Shown here: positions 47,865 through 60,432 of the stretch, piece by piece
Layout of the letters: each line of letters starts with the position of its first letter
Position numbering within the stretch: the stretch's first letter is position 1
NCBI GenBank assembly: GCA_023055355.1
Contig: JALJCS010000015.1
Coordinates: forward strand, 18,341,516-18,405,515
Length of the DNA: 64,000 nt
Source: Agelaius tricolor
Taxonomy: Eukaryota > Chordata > Aves > Passeriformes > Icteridae
Direction: 5' to 3'
The notes under the pieces: generated by a model
What the model was told of the DNA's origin: nothing
Database searches by the model: none
What the model saw: the letters and a program-made list of their open reading frames with translations, nothing else
Translations under genes and position numbers: made by a program

Positions 47865-48245
47865 AGTAACCACAGTTCTGGTTTCTCTCACAGACACTGA
47901 GTGTAAAGATGGGATTTTGGAGAAGTCCTTTTCCTCTAGAATTTGAGTAGCCTGGGCTGTGAAGCAGAAATTTGTTGCTATAAAACCTCTTTTGTTTTGG
48001 TTATTAAAAGTCTGATTTCCATGGGAAAAAAAAATCATCAAGTTTGGGACACGGATTTTCTTTTTAAGGGGACTCTCTGTAGAAGGAGTCTTTACTCAAT
48101 AAGCGAACCAGAAACCTGTTGTCATAAAAACTCTTTTTTTTTGTTATTAAAAGTCTGATTTCCTTGGATAAAAGTCATCAGTTTGGGACAAAGATTTCCT
48201 GTTTAATGTGACTCTGTAGAAGGAGTCTTCACTCAGCAGGAAAAA
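47865..48245 (+). repeat. ~143-bp tandem duplication, 2-3 copies
   Basis: TTATTAAAAGTCTGATTTCC at 48,001 and 48,144. Flanking TGTAGAAGGAGTCTTYACTCA and CAGAAAYYTGTTGYYATAAAA are repeated too, the latter also in a diverged copy upstream. Confidence 0.9.
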
Positions 48246-50677
48246 CTGTGCTGAGTATTATGGGCCTCAGAGTCATCCACCATGAAGCTTTTTGTGTTCC
48301 TAAAAACTGAGCCTGGCAGGAAAACTTCTGTGTCCCACCTTGGGAGCCCTCCACAGTCTGTAGGACTGGTCTCTGTGGCAGACATGGCTGCAAAATTCTC
48401 TTTTGGGCAAGGCCATTTGGAATTTTTGATGATTTTAATGGCTCCCACAAGGGAAAAAGGAAACTTCTGAGTGTCTGATTGCTTGTAGGATGGGGCATTC
48501 ATTATTTATCCTGCATGCTTTTGTTGCTGCTTGCTGCTAAACATCCTCATCCTCGTGGGTTCCGGTGCTTTTAGAAGATGTCAAGTTCTCAGGAGGTCAT
48601 TCTGGGATTCATTTGGGATCTCCATCTCTTTCCCATCCTTCCATGCATGCAGGAGTCTCAGTGTCCCCCTCAGTATTTTATTTTGACTTGTTGCAAAGCC
48701 CAAGGGATGGATTTCTGCCCTCTGGAGGTTTCACCACAGCCACTGAGGTCTTTATTGACAGCATCTGATGCACCCTCTGAAATGTTTTCAGCTGCCTTCC
48801 TCAGGAGGATCAGATTTTGAACCAGATAATGGGATTGCTTTATCCCAATCATATGGTTTAAAATATCTTGTGGGGTCAAAATTTCATTATTTTAATCTCC
48901 CATTGACCATTACATGAACCCTGGCAATTCACTGTGGCTTTTCTACAAAATTAAATTGCTTAGGAGTGGCTTGTACCAAATCTTTTTATAACATCCTTGA
49001 AGAGTCAGTAGCTTTCTAAGACAAGATCTCCTTCTAAAATTCCTTTTCCACACAGTAAACTTTTGTTTCCTAGCATTACTGGCCATTCAGATGCTCTGTC
49101 ATTTACCTTTGTTTTCTGTTTAATGCTAAGCTGAGTTTTAAGCCATTCACAGGGCAATCAGAATTTTGGCTTTACATTTGTGTAGATAAATTGCATAGAA
49201 AGTTTAATTAACTAATTATGTACCCACAGTGAGTCATAACAGCCTGGTAATTCAGAACTGCAGCAGTCTGACCATCAGCAGAGTAATTCTCTTTGTGCTT
49301 TAGGGGATGCCAATCATGACATCAGAGCTCTGAAATTGGCAGTTTTGGCCAAAACAGGAAGATTTGAGGCAAACAGAAGAGAATTGAATTGATATTTTGG
49401 GGAGCCATTTGAATATGGAAGCCAGCCACCAGTTTCAGAGATGATTAGGGTTTTAGAAGCCTGGGATGAGCAGGAGTTTTTCAGAAATTGGGCATTCAGA
49501 GAGGAGCTCTCTGAGCAAGGGTGTCTCATGAAGCTCCTCACCATCACCGTCCTCTTTGGGTTGTGTTTTCAACCCACTGTGAATGAATTTCAGCCCCCCA
49601 GCACACGATTGCATGGATCTTTATAGTTAATTGCATTCAAAATTAGAGTGGTTGGGGATTTTCTTCTTTTCCCTCTATTTTTGTGAAAGGTTATTTGTAA
49701 GTATGTTCATTTTCAAACTGGATGCAACCTGAGCCAGAACTCTGGAGTGTTTACTGCAGAAATGTGGATTTGGTCAAACGCTTTATTTCATATGTGCACA
49801 CCCCTGATTTTTCCCATCCCTTCCCCTCTTGAAGCATCAATAGTAGTTAGTAAAAACCTCACAGAGCTGGGCTAATGATCCCTTCAAAATGAGCAGGGAA
49901 TAAATTACAGCAGGAACCACACTAGGTAGGTGACATGATTTAACTGAGTCCCTGAAGGATTAGTCTGGTGATTATGGGAAGTGTCTTTTTAAATGAGGTA
50001 ATTTGAAATTAAGTCTCTTTTCCATATCTGCTTAGCACAGTCTATTGTTCAGAGCCTGTGGCTCAGGTTGGTATCTGATGTTTGAAACAGCTTTGCCCAG
50101 AGAGTCTCCTGATGAGTTTAAAGTAATTTCAGACCCTTTCATTCCTGAATGCTACACCTGCAATGAGATTAGGCAGCAGAGTGGTTAAAAGGAGTTTTTC
50201 CATTGCTAAAAAAGGTACTGCTGTATAATTCAGAAGTTCTCAAAAGAGAAAATCATTTAAAAGACTGGAAAGCTGAAAATAACCCACCTTGAGGGACTGC
50301 CTGCTGTCCAGAGCATGGACCCCAGCTCCTGCAAGCTGCAGCTCTCTTTGCTTTCTGCTATTCCCCATGGATTCTCCCAGACCAGGAGCTGCTGGTTAAA
50401 AATGTGCTGGGGAGCAGAAATGCAGGGAGAGCCTGGACATTGTGCTCTGAGCAGCTCACCCAGGCAGAGCAGAGCACTGGCACTGAAATAGCAAGAGATT
50501 TGTGATGTCAGTTTGTCAGGAATCTGCCTTTTACACCCTCCTGAGAGAAATCATTAGGGATCCACCGAAATTTCCCATTTCTCACAGTAAATTCAGATGG
50601 TTGGGACATTTAGGAGGTCTGCATCATGGTTGCTGCCAGGCACAGGAATGTTCTGGCTGGTGAGGGGGCAAAGAGCT

Positions 50678-50682
<5 letters not shown>
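48246..50682. other. Unique intergenic DNA
   Basis: No gene or mobile element recognised. Confidence 0.45.
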
Positions 50683-50725
<43 letters not shown>

Positions 50726-50878
50726 GTTTTATTATTAGTTTTATTAGTTTTATTATTAGTTTTAATAATAATTACTATTGTTATTATATTATATAATATT
50801 ATATATATAATATCATATATAATATATATAAGATTATGTATAATTATTTTATATGTAATATAATATATTATTATATAT

Positions 50879-50934
<56 letters not shown>

Positions 50935-50965
50935 TTATATATATATATTATATATATATATAATA
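50683..50965. repeat. (ATT)n and (AT)n microsatellites
   Basis: (ATT)n at 50,683-50,728, a diverged TTATTAG tract, then TATA/AT runs to 50,965, including a stretch of about 45 alternating A/T bases. Confidence 0.95.
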
Positions 50966-53900
50966 AGACCCAGATTTTCCAGGAAAGTACCCATGATAAG
51001 TGTTATCTGCCTCTTGAATCTGAGGACGCATTCAGGACCAAGCCTTCATGCTCCTGCTTGGGAAACATCAAAATTGTCTGAGCTCCGTCAGCCATTCCAA
51101 ATTGCAATTTTTTGCTCCTGCAGCTGACTGAGGCCAGCTCCTATTTGTGCACTGGATGTGCCCAAGGAGAGGAGGGAAAGCTGGAGCTGCACAGTGCTGA
51201 GGTTCCAGGGAAATTGCACTGCCCACTCCAAGCACACAGAATTATCACAAACCATGAAATGGTTTTTTTCCCTTCTGCTGCACACTTTGTGTCCAACCTG
51301 TCATGGCAATCTCGCTCTGGGGCTTGAGTGAACCTCAGCCCCTGATTCCCAGCCTCTGCAAGGAGCTTTCCAGCTTGGCAGCCAGAAACCAGGCAGCTCA
51401 CAACACAAATCCTGTCTTGAGTTCCAGACTCTGGCTCTACAAATTGCACTTGTATGCAAAATAAAGCAATTTCTAACCATTGGCAGTGGATAGGATGCTG
51501 CACTGATGGGCTGGATGTGTTTGACAGGCTGAAAGCAGCTGCCTTCCAAAGGAACAGTCCTGCTCCATGATCCTGTGCCTGATAAGCCTGCTTATCTTCC
51601 AGACTCAGGTAGATCAGGTTTAAATTCTGGGTTTAGCCATTTTAATCTGGAATGAAATGCATGCACAGAAACTGTAAATTTGTTTGTCTGGCTCGTGTTT
51701 CTCTTGTTACAAGGCTGCTTATCAGAAATAATAAATCCATGCTCTTTTTTCCTTCTGAAACACTGGCAAGGTCTAATTATATCATGATTTATTTTACAAC
51801 ATCAAGACCAGGACTTGAAATATTTACTCAGGAAAAAATTAGAAACCACAGAGAGTAATCAATCATTCACAAGTGGACAGCTGAAATTCCTTCTGTGTCC
51901 ATTTGGTAGAGTGAGTACAGAATAACCCTGTTATTGGGACCTCTGACAGAGGCAAAGAATAAAATTCAGCCTTTTTGATTTGTAATGCCCTTTCAGGCTG
52001 AGCCTTATAAAAGCACCTCATCCTGAGTAACAATCACAAACTGTAGTCCGGGCTTTTTAATCCTAAAAACACAAGGGATTAGTGAAAATAGTAACAATTT
52101 GGGGCCCAAATAACTGAGTTATATGGCATGTTGGTAGTTTTTGTTTTATTTTTTTAATAGTCAGATCTACTCCAAAACCTTCCAGCTCTGTAAGATTGAG
52201 TTTGGGTTTTGGTGGAGGGATGTGCCACTGATTTTTCCCTGTGATTTTTCCTTCTCCAGGCCCTGCTGGGCACTCCTCATGGATTGCTTTCTTCCTGGGA
52301 GTGTTTGCAGATCCCAACCAGTTGCTGCAAACAGAAAAACTTCTTAAGGCATTTACCTGTGTGGAGAGACAAAAGTGCATTAGAAATCCTCAATGCTTCC
52401 AGGGTAAAAAAGTGCCCACTACAGAGCAGAAATGGATGGGAACCAAGCTGATTGCAGAAAGAACAATCAGTCTGCCTCTGAAAGAATTATCCCTGTTTTC
52501 CAGCCTGAATTTTCAAGTAACTGTAGATCACTATGCAGAAAATTATTTTTCATATCTAATTTATGCTCAGTAAAAGGATCATAAAATTCTCCAGATTCTG
52601 CTTCTCCCAATTTCCAGCTGTCTCAGGAAGACTAAGAATTGCCACCATAACTCTAACCCTTGATGTGTGTTTAGTTATCAAAACACTTTGTTACATCACT
52701 CCAGAAGCCTTGACATTAATGGTCAATTCTTCAGCTTCTTTATTCCAGTGAAAGGTGAGCTCAAAGATATAAAATACAATGGAATCGGTGTCAAACTAAT
52801 TGATAATTTAATGAAAATTCAAATAACTGAGCAGGCAGATAAGCAGACCTGAATCACAGAATGGGGTCAGCTGCTGGGATGGAAATATTCCTCTTCCATA
52901 ATTTCATCATTTCAGTGGGGTTGGTTTGTAGCCTGTTAAAAATGAGATGTGGTTTTGTCACAGCTCTTGTCCCCTCAAAAGGAGCTGCACAGAGCCACCT
53001 CACACAGTTAATTTCAGAAGTTATTCACCAAATCCAAGGTTTGTTTTATTTATTTCATTGGGGTTATGCTGGTTTCCATCAGCTGGGGATATAATAGCCA
53101 TTTCCTTGGATTTCCCACCAATTCCTGCAAATCCCATAGTGAATGCCAATAAAACTTTCTGACTGTGTAGGTTTTGAGTTGTGCTGTGTGTGGAAGGTCT
53201 CTCAGCCCCATCTACCAAGTATAAGCAGGTGCATTTTGGCCAAAACAGCCTGGAAATGGAGCTGTTGATATCTGTGGTTTTGAAATGGAACATGCCCAGA
53301 AATTAGAATGATGCAGTACAATTGAACAGATCTACCTTCTGTTTTGGAGTCTGTTAGGAAAGTTATATTTTAGTGGAAATAAACCCCAATTCTGCCATTT
53401 TATTCGTACTGCAGGAGATATTAACCTCCCAAACTGGCTGTTTGCAAACAGGAATATCTGCTAAGTCCTTCTCACAGCTTCCTTTTTTTTTTTCCCTTCC
53501 TCACTCCAGAGAAACATTTTCCAAATTTCCCTTCCAGCATGAGCTCTGTCATCTCACTGCAGGTCAAATGTAGTCTGTCCTTGCCTCTCTTTCCCTAAGA
53601 AATTCATTAGGGAGCCATAGAAGAGCTGATAATTAGCTGTGAGGGACTTGCAGCAGATGTTAAATATTGGAGCACTGATAGTTTTGTACTCTGAGATCTG
53701 AAGTGCTGGAAACCTCATTCATTACTGAGCATTGGTTACTCTCATTTTCAGGGATAGAGGAATTTAGGAGCTAAGTTAGCAAGTGAATATATGAGCTGAT
53801 TAATAAAAATTCCACACCAGCCCTTAGCCTGGAGGAGGCTGAATTTAGAGCCAGCTCAGACCCTCAATTGTTTATGCAAGGATGCTTCAACACCAACCTG

Positions 53901-54366
53901 AAACTACAAATCCAAGAGGGCTCCCCTGGGCTCCCTGAGCACTGATTTGGGTCGTGTTCCTCAAAAAGAGCTACAAGGCAGCAGCAAGTCAGGAACCACA
54001 GGGGGATGTGCAAGAGATGGAGAGCCAAGCCAAAAACAGATAAAAGGAACAAGGCCTGGTTCCTTTTTTTTGTTGCTTTAAGCCTTTTTCCCCTTTGTTT
54101 TAAGCCTTTTCCCCTTGTTTTAAGCCTGTTGTAATTTGCCAGATCCCATTGAGAGGAATGTTACACGTGCTTTATTTCGGATAAGCAATATTAAAATTTT
54201 TCTCCTGCAGGTTACAGTTGGAACCCTGGTTAACGAGAATTTTAAACTTTCTGTGCTGGCAGGCACTGACCCCCAAGAGAACACTGCAATGACCTGAGGC
54301 TGTGGAGAAGCTTCCAAAATGGAATGACAGAACTGGGATTGTGGGTGTGGAGTTTGGATAGAAATG
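50966..54366. other. Unique intergenic DNA
   Basis: No gene, tRNA or mobile element recognised. CDH13 exons were looked for on the minus strand and not found. Confidence 0.45.
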
Positions 54367-55318
54367 TGTGATATCACAGGGTGGGAAACTTAGAGTCTAA
54401 GGTTTTAGAATATAATAATATATATAAAGCAAGATGGAGGTTTTAGGGCCAAGGCTGGTCCTTCTTCACCTTCTTCTCCATGGGTTTGCGTGGTTTTGTG
54501 TAATTGGATAAAAAAGTCTGCATTGCAGGGCACAGGTGGTTGGTTATTGGGTTAAAAGTGAAAATAATTGAGGTGTCATTTCTTAATTAGGCAGTTCATC
54601 CTTTAAAGGCCTTGTAGAGAGAGAAATTGGTCTCCATTTTTAGTTTGTTAGAGTGAAGTGCTGTGGAACTCACAGCACAGTTTGTGAGATTAGACAATAA
54701 TATAGATACTATAATATAATATGTTAAAATATAATTGTTTATGTTATATATATTCTATATTAGTATATATTTATAAATTATATATTACATTTGTATATAA
54801 CAATTATATTATTTCTAGATCAGAATTATATATTTCTATATTATATATTTATATTATAGATATTATTATATATTTTATCTATATATCCATTATATATTAT
54901 ATTATATCTATTATCTATATCTATTATATATTATATCTATATCTATCTATTATATATCTATATAATAATATCTAGATATTATTATATATTATATCTATTA
55001 TCTATTATCTATATTATATATTATATAATATATAATATATAATATATTATTATATATTATATCTATATTATATCTATAATCTAGATATTATATCTATATC
55101 TATATCTATCTATATCTATTATATCTAATAGATATATTTTATCTATTATTATATATTATATCTATTCTATATCTATATCTATATCTATCTATTATATATA
55201 TTATATCTATTATTATCTATATAATACATAGATAATATAATATAGATAAGAACTAATAAACAGCTGAATCCAAACAAGAAATACTGTCTGACACATTAAA
55301 ATCTTGGCACAAAAGAAG
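54367..55318 (+). mobile_element. Family D LTR carrying a large AT-rich expansion
   Basis: TGTGATATCACAGGGTG at the start, then AGCAAGATGGAGG, CTTCTTCACCTTCTTCTCC, TTGGTTATTGGGTTAAAAG, and after the array AGAACTAATAAACAGCTGAATCC. This is the order seen in the family D copies at 17.8 and 27 kb. Confidence 0.65.
54695..55248. repeat. AT-rich satellite (ATATCTATTATAT-like)
   Basis: About 550 bp of TATATCTATTATAT variants inside the LTR. The ORF there (54,721-54,975) is an artefact. Confidence 0.93.
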
Positions 55319-56178
55319 CCAAGTCCCCCTCAGGTCCCCACGACATTGTTTGCAAGCCTGTGCTGAGTCCCAGGCTCCAGGGACAGAGTTGTGTGCTGCC
55401 CAGCTGACAAGGAACATTGAAATCAATGAATTCAGGAAGTCAGAGCTGGTTCTGCAGCTGAAGCAGAGCCCCAGACCCCCAAACCTGCAGCATCCTCTTC
55501 CTCACAGGTCACTGCATCCCTGCCAGAGCTTCCCTGGGGCACAGAGCACCCAGCGCCAGCTGCTGGGGCAGCCCCTGCCCTGGGCAAGGTCTGAGCTCCC
55601 CAGTCCCTCCCTCTGAGATTATTTCTGATCCCCAGCACGGGCCTGGCCCTGTGCATGGCCGTCAGCATCCCTAATTTTATCAGCTGCATCTGTTTAATTG
55701 GCATTTCAGCGGAACAGGGAGCCTGGGGGCAAGGAAGACGTGGCTCAGACATGAATGGCAAATGTTTTAAAGCTTCCCTCTCCCCCGGGTGAAGCCTCCC
55801 AAGGACTCTGGTATTTGTGCTGCTCCCATTCCAGGCTGCCCTCCTGGGCTTGGATCAAGTTTCTTCCTGTGCAGAGAACATTTAATGGATGTACATGAGA
55901 TCTACTTCATCTGTGCCATCTCTCTGTCATACAGCAGCATAACAAACATTTCTCAGAGCTACTATAGAGATTTGTACATTTCAAAGGCTATTTTAGACCA
56001 TTCTCAGGACTTTCTGCAGGAGCTGAGTGCTAAACTCATGGGATTCTCTTTGTTGAGAGCTGTCAGAAGTCCCTTAAGCACTAAAATCTCTTTACAAGAG
56101 ATTTTGGAACAAAATCTTTTGCAATTTTCCAAGGTCCAAAACCTATGCCACCTTCCAAAACCTTAAACATTTAGTCGT
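55319..56178. other. Unique intergenic DNA
   Basis: A 125-codon plus ORF (55,789-56,166) has no recognisable family features. Confidence 0.4.
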
Positions 56179-56358
56179 AGTTTCTCTGTGTTTTATGCTA
56201 CTAAGAACTGTATTTATCATTGTCACTTTTACCTGTTTATCAGTCCTGAATGCCACTTATATTTTGTAGGAATTTCTCTGTGTTTTATATTTCTAATAAC
56301 TGTATTTATTAATGTCACTTTTACCTGTTTATCAGTCCCACATGCCACTGATATTGCA
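56179..56358 (+). repeat. ~92-bp tandem duplication
   Basis: TTTCTCTGTGTTTTAT at 56,181 and 56,273, each followed by AACTGTATTTAT and TGTCACTTTTACCTGTTTATC. Confidence 0.93.
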
Positions 56359-59004
56359 ATAGAGAACTTGGTGGGAGATGCTGCTGAAAATGTACCAAAA
56401 ATAAAATGCAAACCTAATGCAGGATTGTGCTGGGAGGTTGGCTCTACACTCACCATCCTTCTCATATAAAAAAAACCTTAACATTTTCTTGCTGAATTAT
56501 CATTTCTCACAGCATTTTGTCAGTGGTTTGCTCTCACCTCTTAAACTCTGCAAACCCCTTCAAACAAAACCTTTTCCAGTTGTGCCTGAGCACTGATGCA
56601 ACCAGAGAGTTGCCTGATTTATAGAATTAATAAAAATAACAATAACAATATTAGTGCTAACTTGTCAAAAAAATTAACAACTTGATCCCTACTTGATCTG
56701 TACACACAGTTTTTGGAAAATGAATTATTCTGGAAGAGGGAGGTGGGGAAAATATTGCTGTTTAAAAAAATGTCACCTTACCAAGCCAGCTCTGAGAACC
56801 TGGGAATCCTTTTTCCTGAAAAAGAAACAAAGCATCTCGTCCTACTTTCCTAGAGATTAGCTTTTGTTTAATCTTCCAATCTTCTGGCATCCTGAACCAC
56901 TGACTACTCTAATAACAGCATTCTACTTAATCCTTATGAAACATGTAGTGATAATGCCTAAGAAACAATTGCTGTTTTACTTTTAGCTGCCAGCTAAAAG
57001 CTTGAGCTAAACTTAAAAAAAAAAAAGAAATGTGAAGGGTTTTTTTCCTTTTTTTTTCCTTGTAAATTCTCTAATTATATACTCCAGTTATTTTTTTTCC
57101 AGTATATTTATTATAGATGGCCAGCTCTTACTATGTTTTATTTTATATTCTCTTAGACCAAAGGTTCACCCTTCCACTTCATCATTAAACAAGAAAAGAA
57201 AACCTGTTAATTTTAGGAGGCCTTTATATATAAAGGAGGTCTTTATCTATAAAGGTCTTTATAGATAAAGTTCTGATCTCACTTCACATAAATCAACATT
57301 TGTTGTCCTTGGAAGAAAATGGCTGTTTAGTAAAAAGAAAAAAAAAATAGATTTAAAAAGGTCTGCAGAATGTCATTAATATTTTCTGATGATATGAGGA
57401 AATGTGTTTTTAGAAAGAAAGTTCATAATAAATCCCTCTGCCTCTTCTGCATGGCCTGGGAGCTGCTGTGAGCAGACACCATCCTCTCCACAGGTGACAC
57501 ACCCAGGGGAAAATCTGAGTAAGAGTCAGCCCAGGTCAGACTTGGTCATTTCAGCAGAAATGTGAAACAAAAATCTACAGGCCAGCTTGGGATGATGACC
57601 AAAATCACGTTTGCTCTGACTTGAATTCTCCTTTGCTTTTGTGGTTAGATTTTTAATCTGGTTTAATTTCAGCCCAGATTTATCTGCAGAGGAAAGGCTG
57701 TGGTCTAAAGATCAATTCATTCTGTTCCTTCTCCCTGCCCACCTTTTCAGGAGTAATTTGTTTGCCTTTCTCTCAGCTTGCACACATTGTATTTGCATTG
57801 GTGGATGATGAAATACTTGACTGATTTTTAATACTTCTGTAATTTGGTCCACTTGTTCCCATCCATGAAAAGAGAGGTAATTTGTTTCACCAGGAGCTGC
57901 CAGGCAGCTTTTCTGAGCTGGAGCTTGCACTCTGGGAAGGCACTCATCAATAACCAGGTGGATCTGCTGCTGTCAGAGTGAATCCATGTGGAGGAGGCTG
58001 CACCAGAGCTTTCTCTGCAATTGATGCCTCTCAAGTGTGAAAGGGAACAGTACAAAGTACTGTTGGGAACAGTACAAAGTGTGTGACAAACCCTGACTCT
58101 TCTAAATAGGGGCAAAAGAGCTCTGAGTGTGCCTAGCACAGCATTCTGCTGCTGCACTGTGTCCTGGGACATTTACTGGGCCATTGTTCCTCCCTGAGGA
58201 GATCATCTTCACACAAAAATAGAGGTTTGGATGAGTGCCAGCTGAAGCTTTTCCCCTTTTCTTCTGCCTTTTGGCTCCTTACAGAGATCCCCAACCAGAG
58301 AAGAGATATCTCTGATTAATTAATTAATTAATCAGGCTTGGGGTGAGGGACAGCCAGGATTATTATAAATTCTTGGGGACAGTTTGGCCTTCATGGGGAA
58401 TTCTGACACTTGGGGCTGAAGGGTTGCTGTGCTGGCTGGCAGGAGGGGAAAAAAAATAAATCATCTTTTCTGTAGAGAATTCAGGCTGCAGGAAATGAGC
58501 TGGGTTTTCTCTCTCAATCTTTAAAGTTAGAACCAGTTTCTCTTGTGTTATTTGTTGGCTGAGGGTGTCATTCCTTCTGAGTGCTGCAAGAAAACATTGC
58601 ATACCACTTATCTCTGCCCTGAGACACAAAAGGCTTTCATTAATTAGGCTTGAATGATCTGAATGGAGAGGAAAAGCAGGCCTGGGGTCCAGTGTGCTGA
58701 GAGCTGCCCAATACCTTATCTTGGTAGCTGAACACAATCCCTGTTCCCTCCTATCCTATTTACAACTTTTGTATCCAACAGGAGCCCTGGGCTAATGGAT
58801 GTGCCTGATGCCAGCTGGGTGGGAGCTGGAGCAGGTGATGTGTTGGGGTAAATCGTGCTTTGGGTGAAGAGTTTTACCCCTGAACTCTGGCAGCCATCTG
58901 GGAATTAACCCATCCATCTGGGATTTAACCCCTCCATGTGCAGCTGAAGGCAAACACTGCAGGCAGCTGGTGTTCTGTGGGTGATATATGGAATAAACAC
59001 ACCT
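56359..59004. other. Unique intergenic DNA
   Basis: Contains two short perfect inverted repeats (57,241-57,270 and 58,312-58,335). No gene was recognised. Confidence 0.45.
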
Positions 59005-59115
59005 GGCTCTCAATTTAGCTCAGTTTGTTAGGGGGTGGTGCTAAAAATGCCAAAGGTGTGGGTTTGATCCCCATTCACTTCAGAGCTGGACTCCTTGTAG
59101 GTCCCTGTGATTCAA
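59005..59115 (+). mobile_element. tRNA-Ile-derived SINE (TguSINE1-like)
   Basis: The head resembles tRNA-Ile(AAU): A box TAGCTCAGTTTGTTAGG (59,016-59,032), anticodon-arm remnant GTGCTAAAAATGCC, and B box GGTTTGATCCC (59,061-59,071). The tail GAGCTGGACTCCTTGTAGG, then GTCCCTGTGATTC, matches the CR1-like tail of passerine SINEs. The acceptor stem does not pair, so it is not a functional tRNA gene. Confidence 0.8.
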
Positions 59116-59513
59116 ATTTTAAACATTTTTTCTTTCTTCCCTGAACAGCAGGATCCATTCCTGCCCTCTAGGTAAACCTGAATAAAACTTCACATTAATT
59201 TGCAATCTTGCCTTCATGCTAAGCTACCCAAAGTCTTTTATTGCTCATTTCACAGCTCTCAGAGCCTCAGCACCTGTAAAATCTCAGCCTGGTGAAGGAT
59301 GTCTCTAGTTAGGAATGAGTGCAATGCTCTGCTGAGCTTGGAAATGTGCTCAGCTTTCTGTGGCTTCTGCTGCTTTGTCATGCAAAGGAGCTCAGAGGTT
59401 TCTTCTGGCTTCTGCTGGGGACCATGCAGAGTAAAGCTCAGGTGAAAGGTGGTAACAGGAGGGGAGAAATGAAGATAAAGGCAGACAAAGGCCTTGAGGT
59501 GATTCTGGTGTTG
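59116..59513. other. Unique intergenic DNA
   Basis: Nothing recognised. Confidence 0.45.
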
Positions 59514-59893
59514 ATGCCTGGTGAAGGCTGACCTAGAACAGAGAGTAGATGGAGCTAAAGAATAAAGCAGGGATTTATTCAGAGGCCTCAATGGATCCAT
59601 CTTGGGCAGCACAACCCAAAATGGTCACAAAATGGACAACTGGTCATGGGGTCTCTCTTTTTATAACTTTTGCTCCATTTGCATCTTGCAGTTCATTGTC
59701 CCATTCCAGCTTTAGCCCCTGCAGTCCCATCCTTGTTTTTCTCTCTCCAAGCCCACGGGGTTTGTGCTCTTGGGCTGAGATTTGGATCATTTGTCCTTGG
59801 TGCCCAGCTGGAGCAGGAATTGTTTTGTGTCCCTGCTCTGTGCACAGAGCTCAGCATCCCCTGATGTGAACCCAGACCCACACACTAAAGCAG
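59514..59893 (-). mobile_element. LTR, family E
   Basis: Reverse complement of the element at 37.87-38.46 kb. On the minus strand the order is CACACACTAAAG (in reverse), GCAAATGGAGCAAAAG, the TATA box GTTATAAAAAGAG, then AATAAATCCCTGCTTTATTC. The 32-bp array is reduced to a trace. Confidence 0.88.
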
Positions 59894-59954
59894 CACAGAA
59901 TGTGGGGAAAGCAGAAAAGCTGAGGTTGCATTTGTTGGAAATGTTGGAAAGCAA

Positions 59955-60205
59955 CATGTAATGATAGGACAAGGAGCAATGGCTTTAAACTGAGAGAGGG
60001 GAGATTTAGATTAGATTAAGGCATAAAATATTCCCTGTGAGGGTGAGGAGACCCTGGCAGAGGTTGGCTGCCCCTGGATCCCTGGCAGTGCCCAAGGCCA
60101 GGTTGGACATGCCTTGGAGAGCCCTGGGACAGTGGAAGGTGTCCCTGCCATGGCTGGGGTGGCACTGGATGATTTTTAAGATCCTTTCCAACCCAAATCA
60201 GTCTG
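59955..60205 (+). mobile_element. CR1 LINE 3' end
   Basis: CAATGGCTTTAAACTGAGAG, GGGGAGATTTAGATTAGATT, CCAAGGCCAGGTTGGACATG, GTGTCCCTGCCATGGCTGGG and GATGATTTTTAAGATCC. A 250-bp 5'-truncated CR1, the longest in the window. Confidence 0.93.
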
Positions 60206-60432
60206 ATTCAAAGCAGGGTGCTCAGTCTGCTGTGGGCTCCCATAGGGCAGAGCCATCTTTTTGTCAGGGTAAGTGAACTCTGATTTGGTAGTTCAAATGT
60301 GAACAAAATAGGAAATATATGAAATAAGAAGGGGACCCTCACAGTGACCTGACTGGGACTCCTGTTTGGCCCCAGTTTTGGGCTGAAATCTGTCTGTAAG
60401 AGAGCTGGAACACAACCCCTGGAGAGTGAGCA
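60206..60432. other. Unique spacer
   Basis: Short; nothing recognised. Confidence 0.45.

Noticed and set aside
47268..48041. 257-codon minus-strand ORF, the longest outside simple arrays
   Set aside because: It starts in a tandem duplication, crosses a 22-bp triple repeat, and shows no domain, signal or family I recognise.
59005..59077. Functional tRNA-Ile gene
   Set aside because: The acceptor stem does not pair, the anticodon loop is degraded, and a SINE-type tail follows.
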